This document shows, piece by piece, positions 1 through 11,302 of a stretch of 64,000 nt of DNA. The stretch lies in the NCBI GenBank assembly GCA_964035015.1, contig OZ035997.1, positions 84,477,982 through 84,541,981 on the forward strand, written 5' to 3'. The notes below the pieces were generated by a model that ran no database searches, was not told the DNA's origin, and saw only the letters and a program-made list of their open reading frames with translations. Each line of letters opens with the position of its first letter. Within the stretch, counting starts at the first letter, position 1. Position numbers and translations under genes: made by a program. The stretch comes from Corallium rubrum. Taxonomy: Eukaryota > Cnidaria > Anthozoa > Scleralcyonacea > Coralliidae.

Positions 1-803
1 TCTGTCACTATTAAAAGCGATAATCTCACATGTGTGATTATTTATGATAATCTCACATGTGTCAATTATCATGAAACGCATTAGAGTTTACTGCTCTATT
101 TTTGTGGGGAAATAGGATTATTTTTTTATATAATAAACAGAACAATATATGAATGCTTGGAAACATGAAATTTATTTCTCATGTTGACCAAGATATCTCA
201 CTCATTCGCTTTGCTCACTCGTGAGATATCCTAGTAAACACTCAAAATAAATGTCATTCCCGTGCATCCATGTATTTATTATTCTCTATGTATATATAAT
301 ACAGTAACAATAATTTCCTGTATCCCCTAGTATGGGACTAGGGAAATATTTTTATAAAAGTTCATACTGTCCACTGCAAAATATGGTTTGTTTTTCTTGT
401 TTTTATATAAAGCAGATTAATTTTAAAAAAACTGTCGAATAATAAAACGTACTGACAACTCATAAAACATTTAGGACAAAAAGACTGTTAATTTTCAAAG
501 TAACTCTTGAACGAGTTACCCTTTAGCAAACTAAGAGTCAAAATAGTGTGAAACAAGCGATTTTCGACAAGGGAATCGTGTAGCATCACGAACAGACAAT
601 TCACAACAGCTTTCCCCTGCGATAACGTGAGAAATACCTAGGCTACGTATGTATTTATAATACCTGTTAACTGTAACTTACTTACTATTTCATATGATAT
701 AATCGGTCATCCATGTCTTAACTACACACACATGACAAGAAGCCGAGGCGAGCGATACATTTAACAAGAAAACGGCCAGAGCTTTTATTAAACAACTTCT
801 GTG
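1..803. other. AT-rich intergenic or intronic DNA
   Basis: No gene is recognised here. If the exon at 812-965 belongs to SPA17, this stretch is its first intron, because that gene runs leftward off the window. A short palindrome at 192-230 (arms GATATCTCA and TGAGATATC) is of the small hairpin type seen many times elsewhere in the window. No further SPA17 exon could be identified. Confidence 0.5.
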
Positions 804-811
804 CTACTTAC

Positions 812-965
812 CGTGACGCTGCTCGACCAGACTTCGGAAATACTTTGCACAGAACTCGACACAGTCGTGCGGCTGTTCCCTGAGCACTTCCCGCGCTAAA
901 CCTTCGAGCAAGGCCTGAAATCCGGGAGGAACACGGAGTTTGTTCGGCGCGTACGACACAGACAT
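812..965 (-). CDS. SPA17: SPA17-like RIIa-domain protein, first coding exon (partial)
   Basis: The exon encodes about 51 residues from Met at 965. The block PPGFQALLEGLAREVLREQP followed by a C-A-KYF-SLVEQR segment closely matches the RIIa dimerisation/docking domain at the N terminus of sperm surface protein Sp17. In that family it forms a helical dimer that docks A-kinase anchoring proteins in cilia and flagella. The exon ends in a consensus donor (CACG, then GTAAGT on the minus strand) one base into a glycine codon. An upstream in-frame Met at 1043 exists, but family alignment favours 965, whose start is followed by SVSYAPNKLRVPPGF. Downstream exons (linker, IQ motif) would lie left of position 1. 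ROPN1 and CABYR share the fold, but the sequence is nearest to Sp17. The assignment rests on recognised similarity, not on a search. Confidence 0.8.
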
Positions 966-1350
966 GGTTTTCATGAGAACGGCCGCGATCCGATGATGAT
1001 CACAAGTGCTTTGAAATCTGGAACCGATGCTATCTGCGAGCAAATCTCAACTCAAGGGAATATTATAAAGTTATGAAATAAACATGCCATAGCAACGAAA
1101 TGCCAAGATATTATAGCAACGAACCGAGTGGTTTTGGGCAACAGTTCCCGCGGGCGACGCATGGTTGACCGAAGGGAAACAGCTGGACGGTCTGCGTATT
1201 TTGTTCGGCGCAGCTTGCAAGTGGTGAGAGGACCGACCGGCTGGCCAGTAAACAAAGAAGTCATCATTTAATACAGTTTGTTTCATCTTTGAGAGGCTTC
1301 AGGACTTTGGACGTCGATTTGTCGGCTTTAGATCACGCACATTACGAGGT
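966..1350. promoter_or_regulatory. Upstream region of the SPA17-like gene, possibly bidirectional
   Basis: This stretch precedes the SPA17-like start and is more GC-rich than its surroundings, with repeated TTATAGCAACGAA-type words. On the plus strand a possible noncoding first exon could end at a GT at 1349 (context ACGAG then GTACGA). No transcript support can be seen, so a divergent promoter is only an inference. Confidence 0.25.
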
Positions 1351-1813
1351 ACGACACAAATTTCATTACATTTTTTTTAATTATACCATTTAGTGATTAG
1401 TTAAGTGTGGTTCCACGTGTCACATATGTTGGAGAAGTTATAATTTTGTCGCATAAATTTTGGGGTCGAAAATTGTCTCGGCGCCATATAGTAGCTGAAA
1501 AACTTTCTCAACTTGTACTGTATTTTAACCTACAATGTAGTTTAATCCACAAAGAGTGTATTATAAATACAAGCAGCTTAATGAAATCGATATTACATCA
1601 ACGACAATCGATATCAACTGATAACGATTGATTGATGTTGCATATATATCATTTGTGTGTGGAACACAGTTCAAGAAGAATGAAAATAGAATGTTAGGTC
1701 AATCAGGTGGATGAACTACCACAGTTGATTACCTGATGACATGTAAGCCAACAGAAAATATCTCTGGCATGCAAATTAAAGCAATTTCTGGCAGTGTTGT
1801 AACACTATTATAT
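1351..1813. other. No recognisable feature
   Basis: AT-rich sequence without a convincing coding frame, RNA gene or clear repeat structure. Confidence 0.4.
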
Positions 1814-2104
1814 CATAGTCAATCGAGATATGGTCTGGAAACTCAGCTAAAGTCTTTGGTCTATCTTTTTGTTCGCCTTTACGCATTTTTGTGCACGGTC
1901 ACTGAACACATTGTATTTTAGTATAATGAACGAATTGTCCAATAGCAACGTTTCAGTTCAATCACTCAACCATGCTATTTAAATATTAATAAACCTAAAA
2001 CAAAGGATGTGCATGGTGTAAGGTACGGTTCAACATAAAGTCCCAGCTCATTATAGGTGCTTTGAAGTTTGCCGAGTTTCCAGACCATATCTCGATTGAC
2101 TATG
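1814..2104. mobile_element. MITE, CATAGTC family, copy 1
   Basis: This 291-bp element has about 30-bp terminal inverted repeats. The left end starts CATAGTCAATCGAGATATGG and the right end finishes with its complement. It is flanked by a 7-bp direct repeat ATTATAT (1807-1813 and 2105-2111). Copies lie at 24309-24605 and 30279-30576, each with its own 7-bp duplication. It has no coding capacity. A 7-bp duplication with CA ends would fit a P-like or hAT-like transposase, but that assignment is inference. Confidence 0.9.
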
Positions 2105-2111
2105 ATTATAT

Positions 2112-4735
2112 TGGCCAATATGAAAGTGAAGGGTGCAGTGAAGGTCTGGTAGGAGAAATTCCACCCAAGGAGAAAAGTGTTGAGGCTAAAAGATGAAATT
2201 GTGCAAAGACAATTTGAAGCTAAATTGGTTCTACATGGGAGAAGGCTCGGGATCAGGGATGTAGCCAGGGGGGAGCCAGGCACAACAGACACATAAATAA
2301 ACTGTAAACAGTGTATTCAACCTACTGAGTGTATGCATTTTGAGTATCTATGTGATGTTTGCATGTTTTGAGTACTTTATATGATGATTTTTAGCCTTTA
2401 GAGTCTATAAAATCTTCCTCCAAAAGCCAGGAAATGGCATTTCAGTGACTCTCGATTTCAAAATTTCCCAGGGGAGCATGCCCCTGGACCCCCCTAAAAT
2501 TTATTTTCATTTTCGCTCTCCCCCTTTCCAAATCCTGGCTACATCCCTGCTTGTGATGGGTTCTTGAAAGCAGCTAATGAAGCATTGTGGATGGACAAAG
2601 GGCCCACCAAGGCATGTACAGACATGGTGGTGGAATGAAGATGTTGGCAAGAAGGTGAATGAGAAGAAGCTGAAGTTCAAGAAGTGGTGTCAGGCAAAGG
2701 GGACTGTTGAGGAGAAGGCAGTGTTGGCAGAAAAGTTAAAGAAGATTGCAAAGAAAGTAGTTGCATACATAGGATAGAAAATACAGAAGGACAGAAAATC
2801 CAGAAATCTGTGTTCAAGATAGCAAAGCAGATGGTGAAGAAAAGGCAGGATGTAGTTGGAGTAAACTACCTGAAGGATGAGCATGGGAATATACTGTTGT
2901 GAAACCGGAGATGATAAAAAAGAGATGGAAAGAATATTATATGGAGTGGCTACTGAATGTAGAGAATGTCACAGACATCACATTTGAATGGTTTGGGATA
3001 TAATTGTAGAATGTGGAGTAGTTGAATGTCTAGAGTAGAGAGTATATCACAGAGACAGAAGTAGACAAGGCAGTAAAGCAAAATGAAAAGTGGGAAGGCT
3101 GACAGGGTTGATGGGTGAGATAATCCATGCAGCTGGACATCCAAGGGTGAAGAAAATGATGGAAATCTGACTACTGTAATACAGTGGTGAATGAGGAAAA
3201 GATCCCAAAGGACTTTGAGTTAGTACTCTTATACCTACAGTATATAAGGGAAAGGTGGTCCATTAGAGGATGAGGTGCACCATGCAATAAAGCTGCTAGA
3301 ACATGGAATGAAAGAATTGGAGAGGGTTGTGGAAAGAAGGCTGAGAAAGAAAGAAAGTAAGTATTGATGGAATGCAGTTTGGATTCATGCCAGGGAAGGG
3401 AACAATGTATGCAATCTTTGTAGTACGGCAGATACATGAGAAGTTTCTGGCAAAAAAGAAAACACTGTTTTTAATGCATTTGTTGATCTGGAGAAAGCAT
3501 TTGACAGGGTATCAAGAGAAGTGGTTAGGTGGGCATTGAGGAAGCTGGGAGTTGAGGAATGGCTAGTGAAAGTGGTGATGATGATGTATGAGAAAGCAAG
3601 GACAATCCATGTGAAAATGAAGCATGGATTAAATAGTTAAGAGTTTGAGGTGAAGGTTGGAGTGCATCAGGAGTCAGTCCTGAGCCCATTATTGTTTGTG
3701 ATTGTGACGGAGGCACTGATGCAAGAGGTCAGAGAGGGGCTGCTGCTCATGGGAGGTGTTGTGTGTGGATGATTTGGTTTTGATGGCTGAGAGCATGGAG
3801 GAACTGAAGGTATAAAGCTACTGTTCAAAGTGGAAGGAGTGCATGGAGGCAAAAGGGTTGAATTTGAATATGTATTGGCAAAGCTAAGGTGATAGTATCT
3901 GGGAAGAATTGCAGTGATGTTGAAAGGACAGGGAAGTCATGGCCATGCACTGTATGTCAGAAAGGTGTTGGGAGTAATTTCCGGAAACGAGTAGAGTCTG
4001 CATGCAGGCTAGGAATGGGTCCACAAGAGATGCTCAAGAGTGTGCAGGGTTTGTTCATTAGAGTTGAATATTATTTTGTGTTTGCAAAGTGTGTAAGACT
4101 GAGCAGGTCATGGAGAGGATTGTGGCATAGATGAAAACTTGGATTTGGGAAAAGGGGTGCGTTTAGAAAATGTACTGTACATACTCGTAGGTCTGGGTAG
4201 TTGTGTTATCTGGGGGCTATGCTCAGTGGGGGGTGGAGGTGCAATTTCGGCATCTGCGGCAAGGGTGTGTTGTGCGTGGAAGAAGTTTAAAAAGCTGTCA
4301 GTGAGGGATCCTGACAAGGAAGGAAGTGTCATTAAAACTTGAAGGGAAAGTGTATGTGACATGTGTGAGGAGTGCAATGGTGTATGGAAGTGAGACATGG
4401 GCCATACGAGGGATGTGTCATGTGGTGTATCTTTCCAGGATATGGGGATTCCAAATGAGTTGGTGACTGATGTTGTGAGGTGGAACCAGTTGAGATGGCT
4501 TGGGGCATGTATTACAGAAACATGATAATGACTGGGTGGGAAAAGCATGTCATGAGGAAGGTGTGAGAGGAAGAGGAAGGCCAAGGATGACATCTAAGTC
4601 AAGTTGTGGAGAGGGACATGAGAGAGAGTGGTCTAAAAAGGGAGGATGTGCAGGAGAGAGAGAGAGAGGTGGAGGAAACTGCTGTGGGGAGACACTAGCT
4701 AACCCCTGCGTAAGTGGGAGAAATGGCCGTAAAAC
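2112..4735 (+). mobile_element. Decayed non-LTR retrotransposon (LINE, CR1/RTE-like)
   Basis: The reading frame is broken by many stops and frameshifts, but the LINE order is recognisable on the plus strand. Near 2190 there is a linker of the KLKDE-type. A Trp-rich stretch with QTWWWNEDVGKKVNEKK lies at about 2610-2680. The reverse transcriptase core AFVDLEKAFDRVSREVV lies at about 3475-3530. The following V-VHQ-SVLSPLLF block is at about 3655-3700. The C-terminal GHVLQKHDNDWV and RGRGRP motifs are at about 4500-4590. The FADD/YADD box is no longer readable. A MITE at 2254-2549 interrupts it. Clade assignment is tentative because no intact domain can be aligned. Confidence 0.8.
2254..2549. 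mobile_element. MITE inserted in the LINE
   Basis: Terminal inverted repeats CAGGGATGTAGCCAGG and CCTGGCTACATCCCTG bound an insert of about 296 bp that separates two parts of the decayed LINE. It contains a GAGCATGCCCCTGGACCCCCC block that also occurs, diverged, near 5180 and 35895. The ends resemble the element at 35830-36222. Confidence 0.75.
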
Positions 4736-6229
4736 GAGTGTCACTGTTTCGTTGTTCATGTTGATTAATATATCAATTATCAATCAAGTCTTACTAAGAT
4801 TTGTTTCTCATCAGTGCATGCATGGCACCCAAGTTTAGAGCATAGCATTGAACTGGTCATGTTATAGATGCAAATTAGAAATTATCCAGGCATTAACCAA
4901 TATTGATCATGCAATTGAAATTTATAATAGCCATGCAACAATAGTCTGAGTCAAGCTAAATATACCCAGGGCCCGAAGCTTCCAGGTCCTCCCCCCCCCC
5001 CCCCAAAAAAAAAAAATATAAAAATTTGATTATAAAATTTTGATAATTTGCCAGGTAAAATTTGTGCAAAGATTTGAGTAAAATTGTTTATTCATACAAA
5101 ACATGAAATGACTCGAGATCACTCTAAAAATGCAGGAAATGCATTTTAAAAGACTCAAAAGTTGCATTTCAAAATTTTGCAGGGGGGCATGCTTCCAAAC
5201 CCTCCTGCTACAGTAGATTGTGGACTTCCCATTTGCGCCACAGTCATATTGTATGCTAGATCCACCCTTGGGTTGAGGGCCCAACTTTCTCTAGTCCCCA
5301 GGGCCACAACAGAACTTAATGCCTGCCTCCCCCGCAGGCCCTCATTGCATGTGTCAGAATCAAGTGAACCTTTGCACACACCTGCAAGATCCTGAAAAAA
5401 ATTTGGCAAAACTTGGCATGGAATAAATTTGCATAATTAACCACCATTGTTAATAGCCATGGCTATTTCCGAAGATTTTGAAGGACATTGAAGACTTACG
5501 ACATACGAATCCTAGCTTTAAAAGGAATTGTTGAGAAAAGGTTGAACTTTGTCAACTTTCGGCTGGAATAATCAACGAAAATGCACTTTAGTCTACCCAG
5601 AGACCCTTGGATTTATACTTTTTCGGTTTCCACAACAACTGAAACTTGAATTACGCTAGTAATAACACTATAGCCTACAATTTAACAAAATTAAATCTCA
5701 TTAACTCTTGGTCAGTTGACAGTCTTTGATAGCTAAATAATTAAAAAACAATAAGAAAAACCTGTACTTTTCTTGACCGTCGAATTTGCTTTTGTTCGGC
5801 AGATATTTTTTCCTTCAATCAATTCCTTTTTGTTGCTAAAAATATTATTGGCAGAAGGTCGGTAATTCTAAAACATACTGGTTTCTTCATTGTCATGGTG
5901 GGTCACAGTGTTAAAAGAACTTGGACGTACGTTTGTCGAACAGCGGCCAGAAAGATTTTGCAGGCCCTCTCAAAACTATCACCTCTGGGGCCTAGTCTCG
6001 CTGTGCATAATGGGATCAGTCCCCATTTTGTTTACAGGATCTGGCAGGCCCTTTCAAAAGTGTGACCTGTCCATGATGCAATGAAGTCCTGCGAATTGAA
6101 GGAGGCAGACTTAACGGTATATACAGTATGTATGACTGATCAATTGGATTTCCTTTTTATTATTAAATGTTTTGTTTGACAAAAATGAAGGTACCTGGTA
6201 CAGTATACTGTATTTAAGAGATTTAAGCC
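4736..6229. other. Non-coding region with poly-C/poly-A tract
   Basis: A run of C then A lies at 4991-5017. Near 5180-5215 is a degenerate copy of the GGGGCATGC-type repeat. The stretch 5440-6229 shows no convincing gene, RNA or repeat boundary; small open frames there have no recognisable similarity. Confidence 0.4.
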
Positions 6230-6535
6230 TGTTTATACCTGATCACTGGCAGCATAAGCTGAACTGGTGAAGTAATACGAGCAACAAATTGCTGCAACTT
6301 TGCGTTGCAAATTGAAAAGTGTTGCTGCACGTATTACCACCCACCTCAAACATTGTCACGCAACATTGATTTTGTTGTAAGTTGAAACAGCATGTTGCAG
6401 CAAGTACAACTGGAGTCTACTTTTTTCAACGGTAATACGTGCAAAAACGCTTCTCAAAAACGCAACAAAGTTGCGTTGCAAGTTGAAGAGAAATGTTGCC
6501 CGTATTTCCTCGCCTACATGTATATGGCTACACAT
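6230..6535. repeat. Palindromic repeat rich in GTTGC/GCAAC words
   Basis: Dense alternation of TTGCGTTGCAA, GCAACATTG and GTTGCAGCAAG words gives many short inverted matches. The ends (AATACGAGCAAC and its rough complement near 6500) suggest a degenerate MITE. A second region of this style, built on GTTGTTCACG words, lies at 13960-14395. Confidence 0.5.
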
Positions 6536-6929
6536 CCATTTTCATGATTTTTATAGAATGACTGAGAGTATGTTTTACACAGTAAATGATACAGTTGATC
6601 AGCTTCCACTATAAGGTGGGGTCAGGGGACCTTGGGCTGTACCCACTGATGACAATGTATGGAAATTTGAAAACTGTAAAGTAATTTGTGCAGTGTATAC
6701 TAAGAGAAACTGGCTGATTATTAAATTGTGCGTTCGAGGGCCAGCTTGCAACGTGTCCATTTTGCCTTTGTGTAAAATGTAAATTTGCCAGCTCTACTAC
6801 CGCAACTACTGTATATTAAACAAGACGCTTGGGTCGAGGAAGATCAGCTTGAAGGCTGAATGTGGTGCATACTTCACAGTCATATTTACGATCAGGACGA
6901 TCTTGAAAGACAGTTGCCAGCCACATCTG

Positions 6930-7205
6930 ATCGCTATCAAATAAACTACAAATCTAGCCAGTCAGTTTCGAAATCTACCAACAGCTTGAAAGAACACCTT
7001 GATCAAAAGGCAAAGCTGTTCAACTTTTTGTCCAACTCCAAAAGCGAAAGGAGCAAAGAACTTACAACATGCCTCACAGCCTCACTCAGTCACACGACTA
7101 ACAACTCACTGGAAAGCGTGAATATAGTAGTGGAAGTAATTAAGTGCAAAAATGCAAAATCGTGATACCCAAAAAACCAAGCCGAAACCTAGACTCGGCC
7201 TACCA
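6930..7205 (+). repeat. Dispersed repeat shared with 62745-63205
   Basis: This segment, ending in a CGAAACCTAGACTCGGCCTACC-like block, recurs as its reverse complement at 62745-63205. The terminal block also recurs near 41515-41550, downstream of the fibrinogen-related gene. The open frame at 6860-7165 follows from the repeat and has no recognised product. Confidence 0.6.
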
Positions 7206-7479
7206 TAGGTAGCCCAAGTAATTATTTAAATGGGAATAAAGAATAAGAACGACAGGTGTGGGTGCATGGAGGCTTTCTAAAACTTTGTTGCCCATTTTGT
7301 GGGGAAGAAATGAAAATTTCAAAATTACAGTCGAACCAGATGTTCAAAAACATAAAACAATGACTTTTGTCCAGCTTTCTAACCATATTTATTTTCTATT
7401 ATAAACAGAGTGTGATGAGACTACCTTTAGGTCGGTTGTATGGTTTTTACTGCAGATCGTTTTCATGAGTCCGGCGATT

Positions 7480-7725
7480 CAGTTCACACCAGCCTCATCT
7501 CAAGGCGCCTGCTAGACCGAACCGAAATTTTGAGGCCAGCCTAACCCCAGGCCGACTTTCCATGCAAACAGAATCCATAAGTCTAATTCGAACCGATTCG
7601 GACTACGAAAAAAACGGTTTTTAATCGACCTAATAGGAACCAAGGCCATATAATTTTTAATGCAAAATTTAGTCCGGCCTGTCAGTTCGGGCCGACCTCG
7701 TGTAAACACCCCTTACATGTACTGC
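7480..7725. repeat. Degenerate MITE-like repeat
   Basis: GC-rich words such as GGCCAGCC and CAGGCCGAC alternate with complements, and the right side carries a CGTGTAAACACCCC motif like the ends of the element at 15805-16528. The boundaries are unclear. Confidence 0.35.
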
Positions 7726-7769
7726 ATGACATGTACTGCATGCAGTATATTGGTGGTTTGCAATCAATC

Positions 7770-8005
7770 CCTTGAGATATACGGCGGCCATGTCGGAGGA
7801 AAACGTACTCCAAATGCAATAAAAGGCTTCTAGGACAGCGTCGGCCACGGTTGAAATCCAAATATTACCAGGGTTAAGTCACGTTGGCCTGAAAAACAGA
7901 GAAAAATCTTCTCGACGTTTCGAGCGAAGGCAATAGCTGTTAATGAGATTCGATCTTTTGTTAAAGTTCGTCCAACATGGCCACCAAGACGTAGACATAG
8001 AGTGC
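7770..8005. repeat. Imperfect inverted repeat upstream of PAFAH1B exon 1
   Basis: The left end GGCGGCCATGTCGGAGGA and right end CGTCCAACATGGCCACC are inverted matches enclosing about 235 bp. One end recurs near 40055-40090 (GGCGGCCATGTTGGAGGAAC), so this is a dispersed element rather than a dedicated promoter. Confidence 0.5.
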
Positions 8006-8127
8006 AAACCAAGAATTGTATTGAAATCATTTTTCAAACTTTTGTAGCCCAGTCGTATAACTATCCAAGAGACACTGATCAGAACCAACCCATACTGTAT
8101 ACGCTAGTTAATTGGAAGGGAGAAAGG

Positions 8128-8202
8128 ATGAGTACTACTAATCCAGCTGCAAACCCACAACCTGTGGAGGATATTCAGGGAGATGGAAGGTGGATGAGCA
8201 TG
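8128..8202 (+). CDS. PAFAH1B2: PAFAH1B catalytic subunit (SGNH hydrolase), exon 1
   Basis: The exon encodes residues 1-25, starting MSTTNPAANPQPVEDIQGDG and ending RWMSM, then a consensus donor GTGAGT. The Asn-Pro-Ala-Ala and VEDIQGD-RWMS features match the N terminus of the platelet-activating factor acetylhydrolase IB alpha subunits. The ATG at 8128 aligns with the family start; the frame is open upstream but without similarity. The five exons found (8128-8202, 9037-9132, 10910-11026, 16754-16888, 23920-24171) join in one frame, all at phase 0, to give 224 residues against 229 in human PAFAH1B2. The family hydrolyses the acetyl ester of PAF-type lipids in the cytosol and partners LIS1 in dynein regulation. 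Confidence 0.88.
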
Positions 8203-8221
8203 GTGAGTTACACACTAATTA

Positions 8222-8908
8222 TATAAACGTGGCACAATAGACGAATTTAACTCAGACGAATTTAATTCAGACGAATTTAATTCAGACGAAGTTAATTCAG
8301 ACGAATTTAATACGAATTAACTTCGTAAATGCGACGCTGAGTTAAACGTCGAATTTCAGTCGAATTTAATTGTTTTTACTTGAACTCGTCGAGCCTGAAA
8401 ATGATTTCTTGAAAACATGACATCGAATAGGCGAGTTTCAGGGTGTTGCGCACGCATCGTTTTGCAAAGGAATTGGCGGGCTCTTGGTGGGCTTCCAACA
8501 AAGTAAGCAATGGCAAACAGGCTTGCTAGCGAGGCAACAACAGCAGAATAACAGTGTTAAACATCCAGAAACTGTATCTATACTTTGTTTATCTTCAACA
8601 GTATGTTTACTTTGAGTGGAGCTTGCCAGTTTCTTTGAAAAATGATGCGCTCAACACCCTGAAACTCGCCTATTGTCACAGACTGAAGAGAAACACTTAA
8701 TTCGACGCGACGATAATTCGTCATGTAAGTCGAACATGCATTATCGTCGCATTATCCGTTTAACTCAGACGAATTTAATTGCTGAGACGAAATTAATTTG
8801 TGTCGAATTTAATCGAGTTATACGTCGCAGTTTCGTCGAATATAATTCAAACAATTAAATTCGTCTGGATTAAATTCGTCTATTGTTCGACGTTTAGCGC
8901 AGGCCTAA
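8222..8908. mobile_element. TIR element with GACGAATTTAATTCA repeats, intron 1
   Basis: Multiple direct copies of AGACGAATTTAATTC mark the left part (8236-8310) and inverted copies mark the right part (8765-8885). The right terminus reads GACGTTTAGCGCAGGCCT. A related element spans 28821-30009. Another MITE (8424-8675) is nested inside. The element sits in intron 1 of the PAFAH1B gene. Confidence 0.7.
8424..8675. mobile_element. Nested MITE, AGGCGAGTTTCAGGG family
   Basis: The ends ATAGGCGAGTTTCAGGGTG and CACCCTGAAACTCGCCTAT are inverted repeats. The interior matches, in opposite orientation, the element at 29160-29406. It lies inside the larger TIR element at 8222-8908. Confidence 0.8.
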
Positions 8909-9036
8909 TACGCCAATTAATACAGTGGTTTTACTTTTGTCATACAGTCCTGTGTCATTAGCAAAGTGTGATGTATAAGGGGAGAGGTATACCGGCCAGC
9001 CATAACGCATTTTGTTTGTATATCTTATTCCTGCAG

Positions 9037-9132
9037 CATAACAGATTTATAAGGGAAGCGAAGAAGATGTCCACTCGTTGCGAAGTGTTGTTTATCGGTG
9101 ACTCGATTATTTTTGAAATGGCAGAAACTGAG
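9037..9132 (+). CDS. PAFAH1B2: PAFAH1B catalytic subunit, exon 2 (catalytic Ser)
   Basis: The exon opens after a CTGCAG acceptor and encodes residues 26-57. It begins HNRFIREAKK and carries VLFIGDSIIFEM, the SGNH block I with the catalytic serine at residue 48 of the joined protein, the position of the nucleophile in the vertebrate alpha subunits. It ends in GAG before the donor GTATGC, at phase 0. Confidence 0.88.
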
Positions 9133-9548
9133 GTATGCTTAGCATATTCAACTTTGAGTTTTGTCAAGAGACAAATATATATATAGTGACTGTACATAGT
9201 GGCAAATGGCAATGAGTTTAAGACCTATATACGTGCTGCAGAAGTGCGACGACCCTATCTATTAGCCTCCTCCGCAGGCAACTCTGTGTCTTCTCAGTTG
9301 TTGGGTACTATTTTTCCCGAGCCCGAGAGCTTTGAGAACTATCATCAGAGTCGTGCCAGCAACGCAAACATGGTAATGGCCCAGCAAGAAAAATTGAGGT
9401 CTTCGTTTAGGTTTGCAGACTCATTTGCGCTCTCAATTCGTCAAAATTTATGCAACAAAAGTAGAATAGATATCCTTAGAAAGCTATTAATTTGTAGAAT
9501 ACAATGGTGTATTTGATTTTTGCGATAAACACAAACCAATAATAGTTG

Positions 9549-9937
9549 CGTTCGAAGTTTTCACGTAAAACCAGAGGACTTCACTCGAGGCGACTTAAGA
9601 ACAAAGCGTTTCATTTTGTTCAAAAAAAAATTTTCGCAGTTCGATTCCGAGATAAATTTCCAGCAAAACGGTGTCAGCGTTTGTTTTTTTACTTATTGTC
9701 TGGTTTCGATTTTATGACTTATTTTGTCCGAATATTTGTCGAAAATAGCATTTTCAACTTTGGTCGTCAAAAAAATCAGCAAAACTCGACATATTAAAAT
9801 TCAAAAAACGCTGACACGGTTTTGCTGGAAATTTATCTCGGAATTAAACTTCAAAAAAGATTTTGAACAAAATAAAAAGCTTTTTACTTGAGTCGCCCCG
9901 AGTGAAGCCTTCTGGTTTTAATTTAAAAATTCACAAC
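9549..9937. mobile_element. Palindromic MITE in PAFAH1B intron 2
   Basis: Inverted arms of about 150 bp (9549-9700 and about 9800-9937) share blocks such as GAGATAAATTTCCAGCAAAA and its complement and GTGTCAGCG/CGCTGACAC. The loop is about 100 bp. Open frames across it are by-products of the palindrome. Confidence 0.8.
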
Positions 9938-10384
9938 TGTTATTACTTTGTGTTACTCTGTGTATCACAAGATAGCACCATGTTGATCCGCGGTGAGTTA
10001 AATGTCTGAAGATATCCGAGCAACACTGTACTGTATGTAGTACAAAAGCTCAGCTTTAATATTACACACATGGCGGTATCGGCAAATTACCAAAATAAAA
10101 CGAAGTAATTTACGAATACGAGACTTCTCTGTATCTACCAGATCAAATAGATTTCTGATTCTTGTGGCTTTTCTTCGAAGTGTTGTTATATTTAGGTTTA
10201 TTCACGCCATATTTCTTGTTTGTTTATCATTGTGGGTTATGCGAATTAGGTTAACCAGAACTGGAGGCACGCTGATTGGATAACGCTCTGAAGCGAGTCT
10301 TTCAAAATAAAACACCTACGTATAGTTTGCATCACTCCATAGAAATCCCTTTCATCCCATTGTGCCTTTAAAAAACCCCAAATT

Positions 10385-10570
10385 TTAGTATATAAATTTC
10401 AAATTACGACTGGTAACCCCCCTCACCTTCAAATATACACTATCCGATACTATCTGGCATGGTTACCTACTTGTAGCAAAAAAAATGCCATGAACGATGT
10501 TTTTGAGACACTTTTATCGAGGTTGGCCGACCGTCTAATACCCAGGGACGCCGGAACAACTTGCCAAAGG
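10385..10570 (+). repeat. Dispersed repeat shared with 57262-57480 and 59130-59270
   Basis: Blocks TTGAGGTTGGCC-like, ACACTATCCGATAC-like and the AAATGCCAT segment occur here, in reverse at 57262-57480, and partly at 59130-59270 (GAGGTTGGCCGGCCGTCTA). A poly-C run at about 10709-10725 lies just downstream. Confidence 0.6.
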
Positions 10571-10909
10571 ACAATCCAATCTTTAACTGAATGCTTTAAC
10601 ATAGGTTTTGGTTAAGTATTTAAAAAGTTTTTTATTGAAATTAAAAGGGCACTTCAACCCCCCTTGCCCCTCCTAGTCAGAAGGCAAGAGGGGCGACTGC
10701 CCCTCCTGCCCCCCCCCCCCCCCCAGTTCAGGCGTTCCTGCTTATACCTATATATCTATGGATTTTCCCCTCGTTTATTCAAACATGAGAGGATCCCTTT
10801 AACTTCATTGAAATAATACAAAGTTGTTTGGATGTTGCATTTCAACCTTTAGATTTAGTTTCTGCTTTCTTGTTCAAGTCCAATTTCAATTCCTTCGTTT
10901 ATTTCTTAG

Positions 10910-11026
10910 ACTTGGGACACACTCTTCCAGCCTTTAGGTTCATTGAACTTTGGTCTTGGTGGCGACAGCACGCAACATGTGCTATGGAGAATACAAAACG
11001 GCGAGTTACAGCATATCAGTCCTAAG
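10910..11026 (+). CDS. PAFAH1B2: PAFAH1B catalytic subunit, exon 3
   Basis: After a TTTCTTAG acceptor the exon encodes residues 58-96, TWDTLFQPLGSLNFGLGGDS and then TQHVLWRIQNGELQHISPK, before the donor GTACAG. LNFGLGGD is SGNH block II, whose glycine helps form the oxyanion hole, and the Arg-Trp/Leu-Trp region matches the family helix. The frame with similarity is not the longest open frame here: a longer shadow frame starts at 10828. Confidence 0.88.
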
Positions 11027-11302
11027 GTACAGGAGCCAGTTGCACGAAGCCCGGATAGCCTATACGGCAGATAAGTCCCAGCGAGTGAGCAGCGTTATCA
11101 TTGCTTTGAAAAACTAAACTTAACTTTATCTGCTGAATGCCTCTGTCAGATGCATAAGTCGCCCTTAAGCCAGTGGATAAAATTTTAAATTAGGTTGTTC
11201 AAAGCACGACTAGTGTGGTTCTCTAGCTGGGAATTATTCACCGTATATGTAAGCTATGTGGGCTTTATATAACCGGTCCCATGGTGTACGAATAAACACT
11301 GA

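Larger units (their letters stand above)
9133..10909. other. PAFAH1B intron 2
   Basis: The intron carries the palindromic element at 9549-9937, a dispersed repeat at about 10385-10570 and a 17-base C tract near 10710. No additional coding segment is needed: exons 2 and 3 join directly at phase 0 in agreement with the family alignment. Confidence 0.7.
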